A stretch of 64,000 bases of DNA. It comes from Aliiroseovarius sediminis (GTDB lineage Bacteria; Pseudomonadota; Alphaproteobacteria; Rhodobacterales; Rhodobacteraceae). The position numbers and the translations under genes were made by a program. The DNA lies in NCBI RefSeq assembly GCF_022678485.1, contig NZ_JALBYP010000025.1, forward strand, positions 62,001 through 126,000, written 5' to 3'. Shown here in pieces: positions 9,094 to 16,479 of this stretch. Below the pieces are notes generated by a model. It saw only the letters and a program-made list of their open reading frames with translations, was not told the origin of the DNA and searched no databases. Position 1 is the stretch's first letter; the number at the start of each line of letters is the position of its first letter.

Positions 9094-9549
9094 ATGAGCG
9101 ATAGCCACACAACCGAAGTCGTCACCGGCAGCATGGTTCTGGCCGCAGCTGTTGGTTTTTTTCTGTATGCTGGCCAGATCGTGGGTCTGTCGGGCAGCGG
9201 CGATAGCCACAGTTATAGCGCGTCGTTCCGCACGGCGGACGGGATATCGGTCGGCACCGATGTGCGGCTGGGTGGCGTCAAGGTGGGCGCAGTAACAGGG
9301 ATCAACCTGAACCCCGAAACCTTCCGCGCGGTCACTTCATTCACTGTGAAATCGGATGTGGCCCTGCCCGAGGATACGGCCGCTCTTGTCTCTTCCGAAG
9401 GGTTGCTGGGCGGATCGTATGTTGAGCTTTTGCCAGGCGGATCGCCCTTCAACCTGGAACCGGGGTCCGAAATCGAGGACACTCAAGGCTCTGTCAGCCT
9501 TGTTCAACTTCTGATGAAATTTGTCGCTGGAAGCGAGGATGATCAGTGA
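9094..9549 (+). CDS. mlaD: Outer membrane lipid asymmetry protein MlaD (MCE domain)
   Basis: This is the periplasmic, membrane-anchored MCE-domain component that moves phospholipids between the outer and inner membranes. The 151-residue protein has one N-terminal helix (about residues 10-30) and then the MCE core (YSASFRTADGISVGTDVRLGG, VGAVTGINL, and the LPGGSP turn). Length fits MlaD. The start ATG at 9094 follows GAGGGG; the frame is open upstream to 9031 but overlaps the previous gene. The DUF2155 gene begins inside its last codon (GTGA overlap). The mlaE and mlaF genes are not in this window. Confidence 0.9.
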   Translation: MSDSHTTEVVTGSMVLAAAVGFFLYAGQIVGLSGSGDSHSYSASFRTADGISVGTDVRLGGVKVGAVTGINLNPETFRAVTSFTVKSDVALPEDTAALVSSEGLLGGSYVELLPGGSPFNLEPGSEIEDTQGSVSLVQLLMKFVAGSEDDQ

Positions 9550-9908
9550 TCATACGCGCCGCCGCATTGGGCATCGTGATCATGGCGTCTGTCATGCCTG
9601 TCGCGGCGCAAACCGCTAAGGCAACTGGCGCGATGCTGCGCGGGCTGGACAAAGTTTCAGGCGCACCTATCGACTTTTCGATGAAGGTTGGCGACACTGT
9701 CGAACTAGGGCGATTGCGCGTGACGTTGGGGGAATGCAGATACCCCACCAATAACCCGTCGGGTGATGCCTATGCTTGGCTTGTGGTGCGCGACGGCAAT
9801 GACGATCAGACGACGTTTGAAGGTTGGATGATCGCGTCATCGCCCGCCCTAAACGCGCTGGATCACCCGCGTTATGATGTTTGGGTGCTGCGCTGTACCA
9901 CGGACTGA
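9546..9908 (+). CDS. DUF2155 domain-containing periplasmic protein
   Basis: A 120-residue secreted protein: signal peptide of about 20 residues ending at a VAA-Q type site, then the DUF2155 core with conserved features ([54 protein letters not shown]). Two Cys residues (LGEC and VLRC) could form a disulfide. It starts with GTG overlapping the mlaD stop, so the two are translationally coupled. The role is unknown, but the constant neighbourhood of mlaD suggests an envelope function. Its 3' end overlaps the convergent aat gene by 37 nt. Confidence 0.88.
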   Translation: MIIRAAALGIVIMASVMPVAAQTAKATGAMLRGLDKVSGAPIDFSMKVGDTVELGRLRVTLGECRYPTNNPSGDAYAWLVVRDGNDDQTTFEGWMIASSPALNALDHPRYDVWVLRCTTD

Positions 9909-10528
9909 GCGTCTGGCAGGGGGCGCGATGTGATGTCTGCCGCACCATCTGACAACGCAGCCTCCAACATTTCGTGATACGTTTTGCGGGGGATTTTAAC
10001 CGCGCCCAAGCTGGCCAGATGCGGCGTCAAGAATTGCGTGTCAAACAGCCGGAAGCCGGTGTTCGACAGGTGCCGGACCAGATAAGCCAGCGCGACCTTT
10101 GACGCATCCCGACGGCGGGAAAACATGCTCTCTCCGAAAAATGCCCGGCCCAGTGTCACGCCATAGACCCCACCAACCAGTGCGTCACCATCCCACATTT
10201 CCAACGAATGGGCGTGACCCATGCGATGAAGATCTTGGTAAAGGCTATATATTGTGTCATTGATCCATGTTTCGTCGCGATCTGCACAGGCGGTGACGAC
10301 GCTCGCAAAATCGCGGTTCAATGTCACGGAAAACGGCGCACGCCGGATAGTGCGCGATAGACTGCGCGAGATGTGAAAATGGTCCAGCGGAAAGATGCCG
10401 CGCGCTTCTGGATCAACCCAGAAAACGCGCAGATCATCGCGCCGTTCAGCCATGGGGAACACACCCATTCCGTAGGCGCGCAACAGAAGCTCGGCGCAGA
10501 GCGGTGGCGGATCAAGGGACGGGGCCAA
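9872..10528 (-). CDS. aat: Leucyl/phenylalanyl-tRNA--protein transferase
   Basis: Aat transfers Leu or Phe from tRNA to N-terminal Arg/Lys of proteins, marking them for ClpAP in the N-end rule pathway. The 218-residue protein shows the family landmarks: [10 protein letters not shown] near the N-terminus, [22 protein letters not shown], then [24 protein letters not shown] and [11 protein letters not shown]. The start appears to be TTG at 10528, 5 nt after the accC stop, so it is probably co-transcribed with accB and accC. The C-terminal tail of about 20 residues lies over the end of the DUF2155 gene on the other strand. Confidence 0.95.
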   Translation of the reverse strand: MAPSLDPPPLCAELLLRAYGMGVFPMAERRDDLRVFWVDPEARGIFPLDHFHISRSLSRTIRRAPFSVTLNRDFASVVTACADRDETWINDTIYSLYQDLHRMGHAHSLEMWDGDALVGGVYGVTLGRAFFGESMFSRRRDASKVALAYLVRHLSNTGFRLFDTQFLTPHLASLGAVKIPRKTYHEMLEAALSDGAADITSRPLPDAQSVVQRSTQTS

Positions 10529-10533
10529 TGGCC

Positions 10534-11886
10534 CTAACCCAGATTTTCGTCCAGCCAGCGTTCCAGCCAGTGGATGTTGTAGTTGCCGGTCTGGATGTCT
10601 TCTTCCGCCAGCAATTCGTGGAACAGCGGCACTGTGGTTTCGACACCATCGACGATCAATTCACCCAGCGCACGGTTCAGCCGCGCCAGCGCCTCGGGCC
10701 GGTCGCGACCATGCACGATCAGCTTACCGATCAGGCTGTCATAATAGGGCGGGATCGAATAGCCATCATAAAGTGCACTGTCCATCCGAACACCCAACCC
10801 ACCCGGGGCGTGATATTGCGTGATCTTGCCGGGGCAGGGCGCGAAGTTGGGCAGGCGTTCAGCGTTGATGCGAATTTCGATTGCATGGCCGTTCAACACA
10901 AGATCGTCTTGCCCGAAGGACAGTGGCAGACCTTCGGCGACGCGGATTTGTTCGCGCACCAGGTCAACGCCGAAAATGGCTTCGGTCACGGGGTGTTCGA
11001 CCTGAAGGCGGGTGTTCATCTCGATGAAATAAAACTCACCGTCTTCATAAAGGAACTCGATCGTGCCGGCACCACGATAACCCATTTCACCGATCGCGTT
11101 GGCACAGATGCCGCCGATACGGGCGCGTTCTTCGGGGGTGATGCTGGGGCCGGGGGCTTCTTCGAACACCTTCTGATGGCGGCGCTGAAGCGAGCAGTCA
11201 CGTTCGGCTAAATGGACGCCGCCACCTTGACCATCGCCAAAAACCTGAACCTCGATATGGCGCGGTTTTTGCAGGTATTTTTCGATATAGACTTCGTCGT
11301 TGCCAAATGCCGCCTTGGATTCGGTTCGTGCGGTTGCGAAGGCAGTGTCGATATCCGCTTCGGTCTGGGCCACTTTCATGCCCCTGCCACCACCACCGGC
11401 GGTTGCTTTGACGATCACCGGATAGCCCATTTCGGCCGCCACTTGGCGCGCGGTTGCCACGTCAGGCACGCCGCCTTCGGACCCTGGTACAACCGGGATG
11501 CCCAGATTGATCGCGGTTTCCTTGGCGGTGATTTTGTCGCCCATCATGCGGATATGTTCTGCCGAGGGGCCGATGAAGGTGATGTCGTGATCTTCAAGAA
11601 TCTGCACGAACTGCGCGTTTTCGGACAGGAAGCCATAGCCGGGGTGAACCGCCTGCGCGCCGGTGATTTCACAAGCGGCGATGATGGCGGGGATGGACAG
11701 ATAGCTGTCGGTGCTGGATGGCGGGCCGATACAGACGCTTTCATCAGCCATGCGGACATGCATCGCGTCCACATCCGCAGTCGAATGAACGGCGACCGTC
11801 TTGATCCCCATCTCGCGAGCGCCGCGAATGATGCGAAGAGCGATCTCGCCGCGGTTGGCGATCAGGATTTTGTCGAAATGGGCCAT
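10534..11886 (-). CDS. accC: Acetyl-CoA carboxylase, biotin carboxylase subunit
   Basis: AccC carboxylates the biotin carried by AccB in the first step of fatty acid synthesis. The 450-residue length is exactly typical. Visible features are [15 protein letters not shown] at the N-terminus, the Gly-rich ATP lid [11 protein letters not shown], the substrate-binding [28 protein letters not shown] and the C-terminal [10 protein letters not shown]. It lies 10 nt downstream of accB and just upstream of aat on the minus strand. Confidence 0.98.
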   Translation of the reverse strand: MAHFDKILIANRGEIALRIIRGAREMGIKTVAVHSTADVDAMHVRMADESVCIGPPSSTDSYLSIPAIIAACEITGAQAVHPGYGFLSENAQFVQILEDHDITFIGPSAEHIRMMGDKITAKETAINLGIPVVPGSEGGVPDVATARQVAAEMGYPVIVKATAGGGGRGMKVAQTEADIDTAFATARTESKAAFGNDEVYIEKYLQKPRHIEVQVFGDGQGGGVHLAERDCSLQRRHQKVFEEAPGPSITPEERARIGGICANAIGEMGYRGAGTIEFLYEDGEFYFIEMNTRLQVEHPVTEAIFGVDLVREQIRVAEGLPLSFGQDDLVLNGHAIEIRINAERLPNFAPCPGKITQYHAPGGLGVRMDSALYDGYSIPPYYDSLIGKLIVHGRDRPEALARLNRALGELIVDGVETTVPLFHELLAEEDIQTGNYNIHWLERWLDENLG

Positions 11887-11896
11887 TGGATGTTCC

Positions 11897-12385
11897 CTAT
11901 TCGATGATCATCAGGGGCGCGCCGAATTCTACAGGGGCGCCATCTTCGACCAGAATCCGTTTTACTATGCCGGATTTGGGCGCGGGGATCTGGTTCATGG
12001 TCTTCATCGCTTCGACGATCAGAAGGGTTTGTCCTTCGTCGATCTTGTCGCCGACGTTAACGAAGGCGGGGGTGCCGGGTTCGGCTTGAAGATAAACCGT
12101 GCCCACCATCGGCGAGGGAACGGCGCCGGGATGGCTTGCAGGGTCTTCCACCGGGGCACCGGGCGCGCTGGTATCGGGGGATGCGACAGGCGCCGCGATG
12201 GGCGCGGGCGCCACGGTTTGCATGGGGGCGTGCACCACCTCTTTCGCGCGGCTGACGCGCACGTTCAGGCTGTCATTTTCGCCGTAATCGCGCATCACCT
12301 CGACTTCGGTCAGGTCGTTTTCCTGCAGGAGCTTTGCCAGTGCCTCGATGAAGGACACGTCGTTTTCATGATGTTTTTTCGTCAT
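11897..12385 (-). CDS. accB: Acetyl-CoA carboxylase, biotin carboxyl carrier protein
   Basis: AccB carries the biotin cofactor between the AccC and AccAD active sites. The 162-residue protein has an N-terminal dimerisation part, an Ala/Pro-rich linker (about residues 50-90) and a C-terminal biotinyl domain. The biotinylated residue is Lys128 in EAMKTMN. The domain begins at SPMVGTVY and ends in GAPLMIIE, as expected. It is first in the accB-accC-aat order; 91 nt of non-coding DNA separate it from the next gene upstream. Confidence 0.98.
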   Translation of the reverse strand: MTKKHHENDVSFIEALAKLLQENDLTEVEVMRDYGENDSLNVRVSRAKEVVHAPMQTVAPAPIAAPVASPDTSAPGAPVEDPASHPGAVPSPMVGTVYLQAEPGTPAFVNVGDKIDEGQTLLIVEAMKTMNQIPAPKSGIVKRILVEDGAPVEFGAPLMIIE

Positions 12386-12476
12386 GGGTCCTCACCCTAG
12401 TTTGGTTGCCCGGAGTTAGCGCGAGCAATGCATGTTCGTCACGCTTATAGGACGCCACGGAAGGGGTGAAAAGCAA

Positions 12477-12842
12477 TTAAAGCGGTTCGTCGGCGGTGGG
12501 GTGCGGTATCGTATCGTTCAGCATCCGGGCGTGGGTGCGCTGTGTTTCGATGCGCGCCAGTTGTTGTTGAAGTTTTTGGTCCAGCTCAAGCAGGTTTAGC
12601 CGAAAGCTCGGGGGTGGCCCGGCCAAGGTATCTGGGCTGACATCGTCTTCAAGCGCTGAGGGGGCCAGGTGACGGCGATCCTGCGCCGGGTCATGCTGCT
12701 TTGCCGAATTATGCAGGTCCGCTCGTGCCTTACCCGCATTTGGGGTGGCTTCCACCTTGGAAGTATCAGGCGCCTTGCGTGCTGGCGAATTGGCTATCAG
12801 ATTGGCCTGCGCGCCCAGAGGCGCGGCGATTGTAAACTCCAC
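12477..12842 (-). CDS. Hypothetical protein, 121 residues, charged with a C-terminal coiled coil
   Basis: I do not recognise a family. The first 80 residues are low in hydrophobic content and rich in Ala, Asp, Pro and Lys, probably disordered. Residues about 82-108 (NLLELDQKLQQQLARIETQRTH region, Leu/Gln-rich) look like one amphipathic helix or coiled coil. No signal peptide or membrane segment is visible. It is on the minus strand between accB and a LuxR-type regulator, with its own upstream gap of about 100 nt. Codon use resembles the neighbours, so I treat it as a real gene. Confidence 0.55.
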   Translation of the reverse strand: MEFTIAAPLGAQANLIANSPARKAPDTSKVEATPNAGKARADLHNSAKQHDPAQDRRHLAPSALEDDVSPDTLAGPPPSFRLNLLELDQKLQQQLARIETQRTHARMLNDTIPHPTADEPL

Positions 12843-12944
12843 GGGCTTGCTCCTGTCTGGCGACGTGTCTCTAAGGAAAAGAATAATTAACGTTTCCTAC
12901 CTAATCGTTAATTTACTCGGCCTGTCATAACGTATGGTTAACGA

Positions 12945-13487
12945 CTACAGCGGCATTCCCGAGAATTTGGCGACCAGTTCGGGCAGTTTGCGCGCGCCGA
13001 ATTTTTGCAAAAGCCGAGCACGGTGTGCCTCGATCGTGCGATAGCTGAGGTTGAGTTGCAGCCCGATTTCTTTCGAGGTCCGCCCCTGACAGGTCAGGAT
13101 CGCCACATCACGTTCGCGCGGGGTCAGTTCGACCACGGGGCGTTCGGCTGACAGATCTGCCAAGCTCCACACGCCTTTTCTGAAAGGGTCATCCGGGGTC
13201 AGGCTGGTGCCGCGCACCCGGCACCAGAAAAGCTCACCATCCAGTCGTCTCATCACCCTTTCGTCTGAATAACGCCCCGTCTTGCGCAAGCTGTCTCCGC
13301 CCACGCGTGCGACTTTTTCATAATCTTTGACAGACGGATATAGCCGTTCAAGCGGCATGTCGGTGAAGACACCGACGGCATCGCCAAACATTTCCGCAAA
13401 CCGCAAATTGCATTGCCGCACGATCCGGTTTTCGGTCAACGCAAGCCCGGTGGGGGCGTGCATAAAGGCAAGGTCCATTGGCGTCAT
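12945..13487 (-). CDS. LuxR-type regulator with N-terminal PAS domain
   Basis: A 180-residue transcriptional regulator. Residues about 5-110 form a PAS-like sensor (HAPTGLALTENRIVRQCN at the start, then WCRVRGTSLTPDDPFRKG). The C-terminal 60 residues are a LuxR/FixJ HTH: ELTPRERDVAILTCQGRTSKEIG followed by LSYRTIEAHRARLLQKF. There is no receiver domain, so it would respond directly to a ligand or redox/energy signal bound by the PAS domain. The start is uncertain: ATG at 13487 fits the domain limits, and an upstream start at 13517 is also open. Confidence 0.8.
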   Translation of the reverse strand: MTPMDLAFMHAPTGLALTENRIVRQCNLRFAEMFGDAVGVFTDMPLERLYPSVKDYEKVARVGGDSLRKTGRYSDERVMRRLDGELFWCRVRGTSLTPDDPFRKGVWSLADLSAERPVVELTPRERDVAILTCQGRTSKEIGLQLNLSYRTIEAHRARLLQKFGARKLPELVAKFSGMPL

Positions 13488-13570
13488 TCGATCATTTTGC
13501 CAAAGCTGGGCATGCAATTCAATCTTATGTGATGCAGAGCAGGTCGGGGATGTGTTCTGACAAGTGGGAA

Positions 13571-13598
13571 AACAAAAAGACGCGCCCGAAGGCGCGCC
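13571..13598 (-). terminator. Intrinsic terminator of the lipoprotein gene
   Basis: On the minus strand CGCGCC and GGCGCG (plus coordinates 13591-13596 and 13581-13586) close on a TTCG tetraloop, followed by a T-rich run. It lies 25 nt after the stop of the minus-strand lipoprotein gene at 13623. Confidence 0.85.
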
Positions 13599-13622
13599 TT
13601 TCGTTGTGGTGTTATGTGTTGA

Positions 13623-13904
13623 TCAGACGGGGCACGGCGCGGTGCGATAGGTCCCGTCACCATTCGAATACGCGCATTGGTTGGTATGTTGGTTGCGGGC
13701 AACCATGATACCTGCGGCGGCACCAGCCAATGTGGTCAGAACAGTCCAGTTTTTGTTTGCGCCAATCGCGTTTGCAGTGATCAGCCCGGCGCCGATCCCG
13801 GCCACACCGCCGACGATCGTTTTTTCTTGATCCGTCAGCGGGCGGTTACAGGCTGAAAGCGCCAGCGCGGCAACGCATGTGAGGGTCAGTAGGGTTTTCT
13901 TCAT
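13623..13904 (-). CDS. Small glycine-zipper lipoprotein
   Basis: A 93-residue predicted lipoprotein: lipobox LSAC with the acylated Cys at residue 19. A Gly/Ala-rich hydrophobic region follows (about residues 31-45 and 58-72, GGVAGIGAGLITANAIG and LAGAAAGIM) of the glycine-zipper type, and then a short C-terminal part with two Cys. It is probably anchored in the outer membrane. Its function is unknown; glycine-zipper lipoproteins of this size are common in alphaproteobacteria. It is monocistronic, with its own terminator. Confidence 0.75.
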   Translation of the reverse strand: MKKTLLTLTCVAALALSACNRPLTDQEKTIVGGVAGIGAGLITANAIGANKNWTVLTTLAGAAAGIMVARNQHTNQCAYSNGDGTYRTAPCPV

Positions 13905-14273
13905 AGTATCCTCCTGGATGATTCATGGTTTCACCCTAGTGTGTAAGCATTTGTGAGGGCAAGGGAATGTTGGTCGACCGCCGAGGAGCAGAAGCGGCGG
14001 GAACTCGCCATGAAGCCGTTGCTGTAGCCTTCTTGGGCTAGTCTAGTGTGCTATTTTGGGTCTGACATAAAGTGAAATAATTGCAGATTGAAAACGTCCA
14101 AAAGCCTGCTTTCATGCGTTTACATGGGCTGTGGATGCCTGACGAAATTATGATAACCCCTTTCTCAACACACATGAATCTAACGGATTTCTTGTAAACG
14201 CGATCAGAAACCGGCAAGGTTTCTGTAAATGCGGCCGCATGTGGTCGCCTTGGTGTACAGTAAGGAAGCAGCG
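13905..14273 (+). promoter_or_regulatory. 369-nt intergenic region with a perfect palindrome before the ScfR-like gene
   Basis: No gene is supported. The region must hold the divergent promoters of the lipoprotein gene and the HTH regulator. The clearest element is a perfect 8-bp inverted repeat, CAGAAACC (14205-14212) and GGTTTCTG (14218-14225), ending 48 nt before the regulator start. It is flanked by two similar tracts, TTGTAAACGCG and CTGTAAATGCG (about 14192-14202 and 14223-14233). The arrangement looks like an operator, plausibly for autoregulation. Confidence 0.5.
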
Positions 14274-15617
14274 ATGCCTCAGTCCCGTTTGGCAGGAAGC
14301 CGTATTCGCGAGCGTCGATTGTTTCTTGGCTATAAACAATCCGCCCTGGCGAAGGCGGTTGGTATCTCAGCAGCGTATTTGAACCTGATTGAACACAACC
14401 GCCGCCGCGCGGGTGCGCAGTTGGTTCGCGACTTGGCGCGCGAGTTGAAAACCGACCCCCGTGCGCTGACCGAGGGGGCGGAGGTCGCGTTGTTGGGCGC
14501 GCTGCGCGAGGCAGGGCAGCGGATGCCTGATCTTGCCCCGGAAACCCATCGGTCCGAAGATCTGGCGGGTCGCTTTCCCGGCTGGGCGTCCTTGGTCGCC
14601 GCCCAGCATCAACGTATCCGCGATCTTGAGCAGCTGGTAGAGGCTTTGTCCGACCGGCTGACCCATGACCCGGAACTTGCCGCGTCGTTGCACGAAGTGA
14701 TCTCGGCCGTGACAGCGATCCGCTCGACGGTGGGGATTCTGACCGGCGGGGGCGAGATCGACGCTGACTGGCAGCAGCGGTTCATGCGCAATATGCGCGA
14801 CGAAGGCTTGCGGCTGTCTGGCGCCGCGCAGGGGTTGGTCGGATATCTTGATGCAGGCGCGGATCAGGATATGGCCCCCGTAGTGCCGGGCGAGGAACTT
14901 GCCGCTTTTCTGGATCGCTGCGACCACCATCTGGACAAGCTGGAAGGGTTGGATGGTGCCGCCCGCGACGACATCTCTGCCCGGATTGAAACGTTGGTGG
15001 CACAGGTTGCAAGCGTGCAGACCGAAGCGGCCAAGGATGTGGCACGACGGCATTTCCAGCAATATGCCGAAGATGCGTGCGCCATGCCGCAGGGTGCCTT
15101 TCAAGCCGCGCGGCGCGACCTGTCTGGCGATCCGGGGCGACTGGCGGCCCGCTTTGGGCAACCGCTTCCGTCCGTCATGCGCCGGTTGGCCTTTCTTCCG
15201 GCGGGCAGGGACGTGCCGGCTGTTGGACTGGTGTCCTGCGACGGGTCAGGCGCTTTGATCTTGCGAAAGTCAGTGCCGGGTTTTGCCGTGCCGCGCTTCG
15301 GCGCCGCCTGTCCATATTGGCCGCTTTATCAGTCGCTAAGCCGACCGGGTCATCCGATACGAGCGGTTGTAGAAATGCCGGGTACCACGCCGCGCCGGTT
15401 TCTGTGCCAAGCGGTCTGCCTGCCGCGTGAGCCGTTGCGCTTTGACAAACCACCTGTGTTCGAAGCTGTAATGCTGATCGAACCGTTCGACGATGCGCAA
15501 GTCACGACGACGACGGACGGACCGATTTTGGCTGTCGGGTCGTCCTGTCGCGTCTGTCCACGCACCGAATGTGCGGCCCGTCGCGAGGCATCGTTGCTGG
15601 CCGCCGACCCCGGCTAG
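14274..15617 (+). CDS. HTH (XRE) regulator, ScfR/short-chain acyl-CoA regulator-like
   Basis: A 447-residue DNA-binding regulator. Residues about 8-62 are an XRE-type HTH (RIRERRLFLGYKQSALAKAV, then ISAAYLNLIEHNRR). The middle is helical and has no HExxH metallopeptidase motif. The C-terminal 170 residues resemble the ScfR/DUF2083 module, including FGAACPYWPLYQSL and a Cys-rich end (GSSCRVCPRTEC). In characterised relatives this module senses short-chain acyl-CoA. The start is the ATG at 14274 because TAAGGAAG lies just upstream. A receiver-only regulator and an SSS-fused histidine kinase follow, which fits acetate or propionate control (inference). Confidence 0.75.
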   Translation: MPQSRLAGSRIRERRLFLGYKQSALAKAVGISAAYLNLIEHNRRRAGAQLVRDLARELKTDPRALTEGAEVALLGALREAGQRMPDLAPETHRSEDLAGRFPGWASLVAAQHQRIRDLEQLVEALSDRLTHDPELAASLHEVISAVTAIRSTVGILTGGGEIDADWQQRFMRNMRDEGLRLSGAAQGLVGYLDAGADQDMAPVVPGEELAAFLDRCDHHLDKLEGLDGAARDDISARIETLVAQVASVQTEAAKDVARRHFQQYAEDACAMPQGAFQAARRDLSGDPGRLAARFGQPLPSVMRRLAFLPAGRDVPAVGLVSCDGSGALILRKSVPGFAVPRFGAACPYWPLYQSLSRPGHPIRAVVEMPGTTPRRFLCQAVCLPREPLRFDKPPVFEAVMLIEPFDDAQVTTTTDGPILAVGSSCRVCPRTECAARREASLLAADPG

Positions 15618-15744
15618 GGTTCAGAATGGCTTTGCGGTTGGCCGTATGGCGGCGTTCCTTGGGGTTTGCTTTTGACAAGGAACTGCGCATTGTCAATATT
15701 CAACTCAAAGAGGTCGGCACAGACCGACCCGAGCGGAGGGTGAC

Positions 15745-16113
15745 ATGACAAGACAGGTCCTGATCATTGAAGACGAACCGAATATTGTCGAGGCGATCAG
15801 CTTCATCCTCAGTCGTGACGGCTGGGCGGTTGCGACGCATGCCGATGGGAAAACGGCTGTCGATGCCGTATTAAACGCTGTGCCGGACGTGCTTGTTCTG
15901 GATGTCATGCTGCCGGGGCGATCTGGCTATGACATTTTGCAGGAGTTGCGCGGCCATGACCTGACCCGCCGCTTGCCGGTTCTGATGCTGACCGCCCGCG
16001 GTCAGCGGACCGACCGCGAACAGGCCGCGCGCCTTGGGGTAAATTGTTTCATGACAAAGCCCTTTTCGAACGCAGACGTGATAAGATCGCTGAACGAACT
16101 CGTGCCGGGATAG
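15745..16113 (+). CDS. Receiver-only response regulator
   Basis: A single-domain CheY-like protein of 122 residues with no output domain. Conserved residues are all present: acidic pair Glu9-Asp10-Glu11, phospho-acceptor Asp53 (VLDVMLPGRSG), Thr83 (MLTARG) and Lys105 (MTKPF). It lies 55 nt upstream of a small membrane protein and the SSS-histidine kinase, so it is the likely phosphorylation partner of that kinase. It would act through protein contact or as a relay, because it cannot bind DNA itself. Confidence 0.9.
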   Translation: MTRQVLIIEDEPNIVEAISFILSRDGWAVATHADGKTAVDAVLNAVPDVLVLDVMLPGRSGYDILQELRGHDLTRRLPVLMLTARGQRTDREQAARLGVNCFMTKPFSNADVIRSLNELVPG

Positions 16114-16167
16114 GTCGCAGATGTTGCGCATCCTCGTGCCCCCGCCGTTCATACCGGATCTGCCCCG

Positions 16168-16479
16168 ATGAGGGCACGCCAAGAGCCTCTGTTCCTGGCG
16201 CGCCAAAGCTATCGCCGTCGGCGGCTGGAGGATGCGGCCCGGCTTTTGCCGATCCTTGGTGCGTTCCTGTTCCTTCTACCGCTTCTGGTTCCCGCGATTG
16301 GCACCGCGTGGCAGGGCGTGTATCTGTTTGTCGCGTGGTTCGGTCTGATCATCGCGACGGCCCTTATTTCGCGCGGATTGGGCCGGGCGCCTGAGCTGCC
16401 GCAAGATCCTGACACTGGATCTGCCGGGGACCTGCCCGCTGCCACCTCCACCGCCCCGACGGACGAGGGGCGCGACTGA
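16168..16479 (+). CDS. Small two-helix membrane protein before the SSS-histidine kinase
   Basis: A 103-residue protein with a basic N-terminus (about residues 1-25), two predicted membrane helices (about 27-45 and 50-68) and a Pro/Asp/Ser-rich C-terminal tail. I recognise no named family. Its stop codon overlaps the ATG of the kinase gene (TGATG), implying translational coupling and perhaps a physical association with the transporter-like sensor. Transporter genes of the SSS class often have a small DUF485/DUF4212-type companion, and this may be an analogue, but the similarity is only in size and topology. Confidence 0.7.
   Translation: MRARQEPLFLARQSYRRRRLEDAARLLPILGAFLFLLPLLVPAIGTAWQGVYLFVAWFGLIIATALISRGLGRAPELPQDPDTGSAGDLPAATSTAPTDEGRD

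Noticed and set aside
12888-12898. AACG next to GTTTCC on the minus-strand side of the 121-residue hypothetical gene.
   Set aside because: The elements are adjacent rather than 16-17 nt apart, and GTTTCC is not the complement of GGAAC.
14000-14020. GGAAC and CGTT elements on the plus strand before the ScfR-like gene.
   Set aside because: The spacer is 12 nt instead of 16-17, too short for an EcfG promoter.
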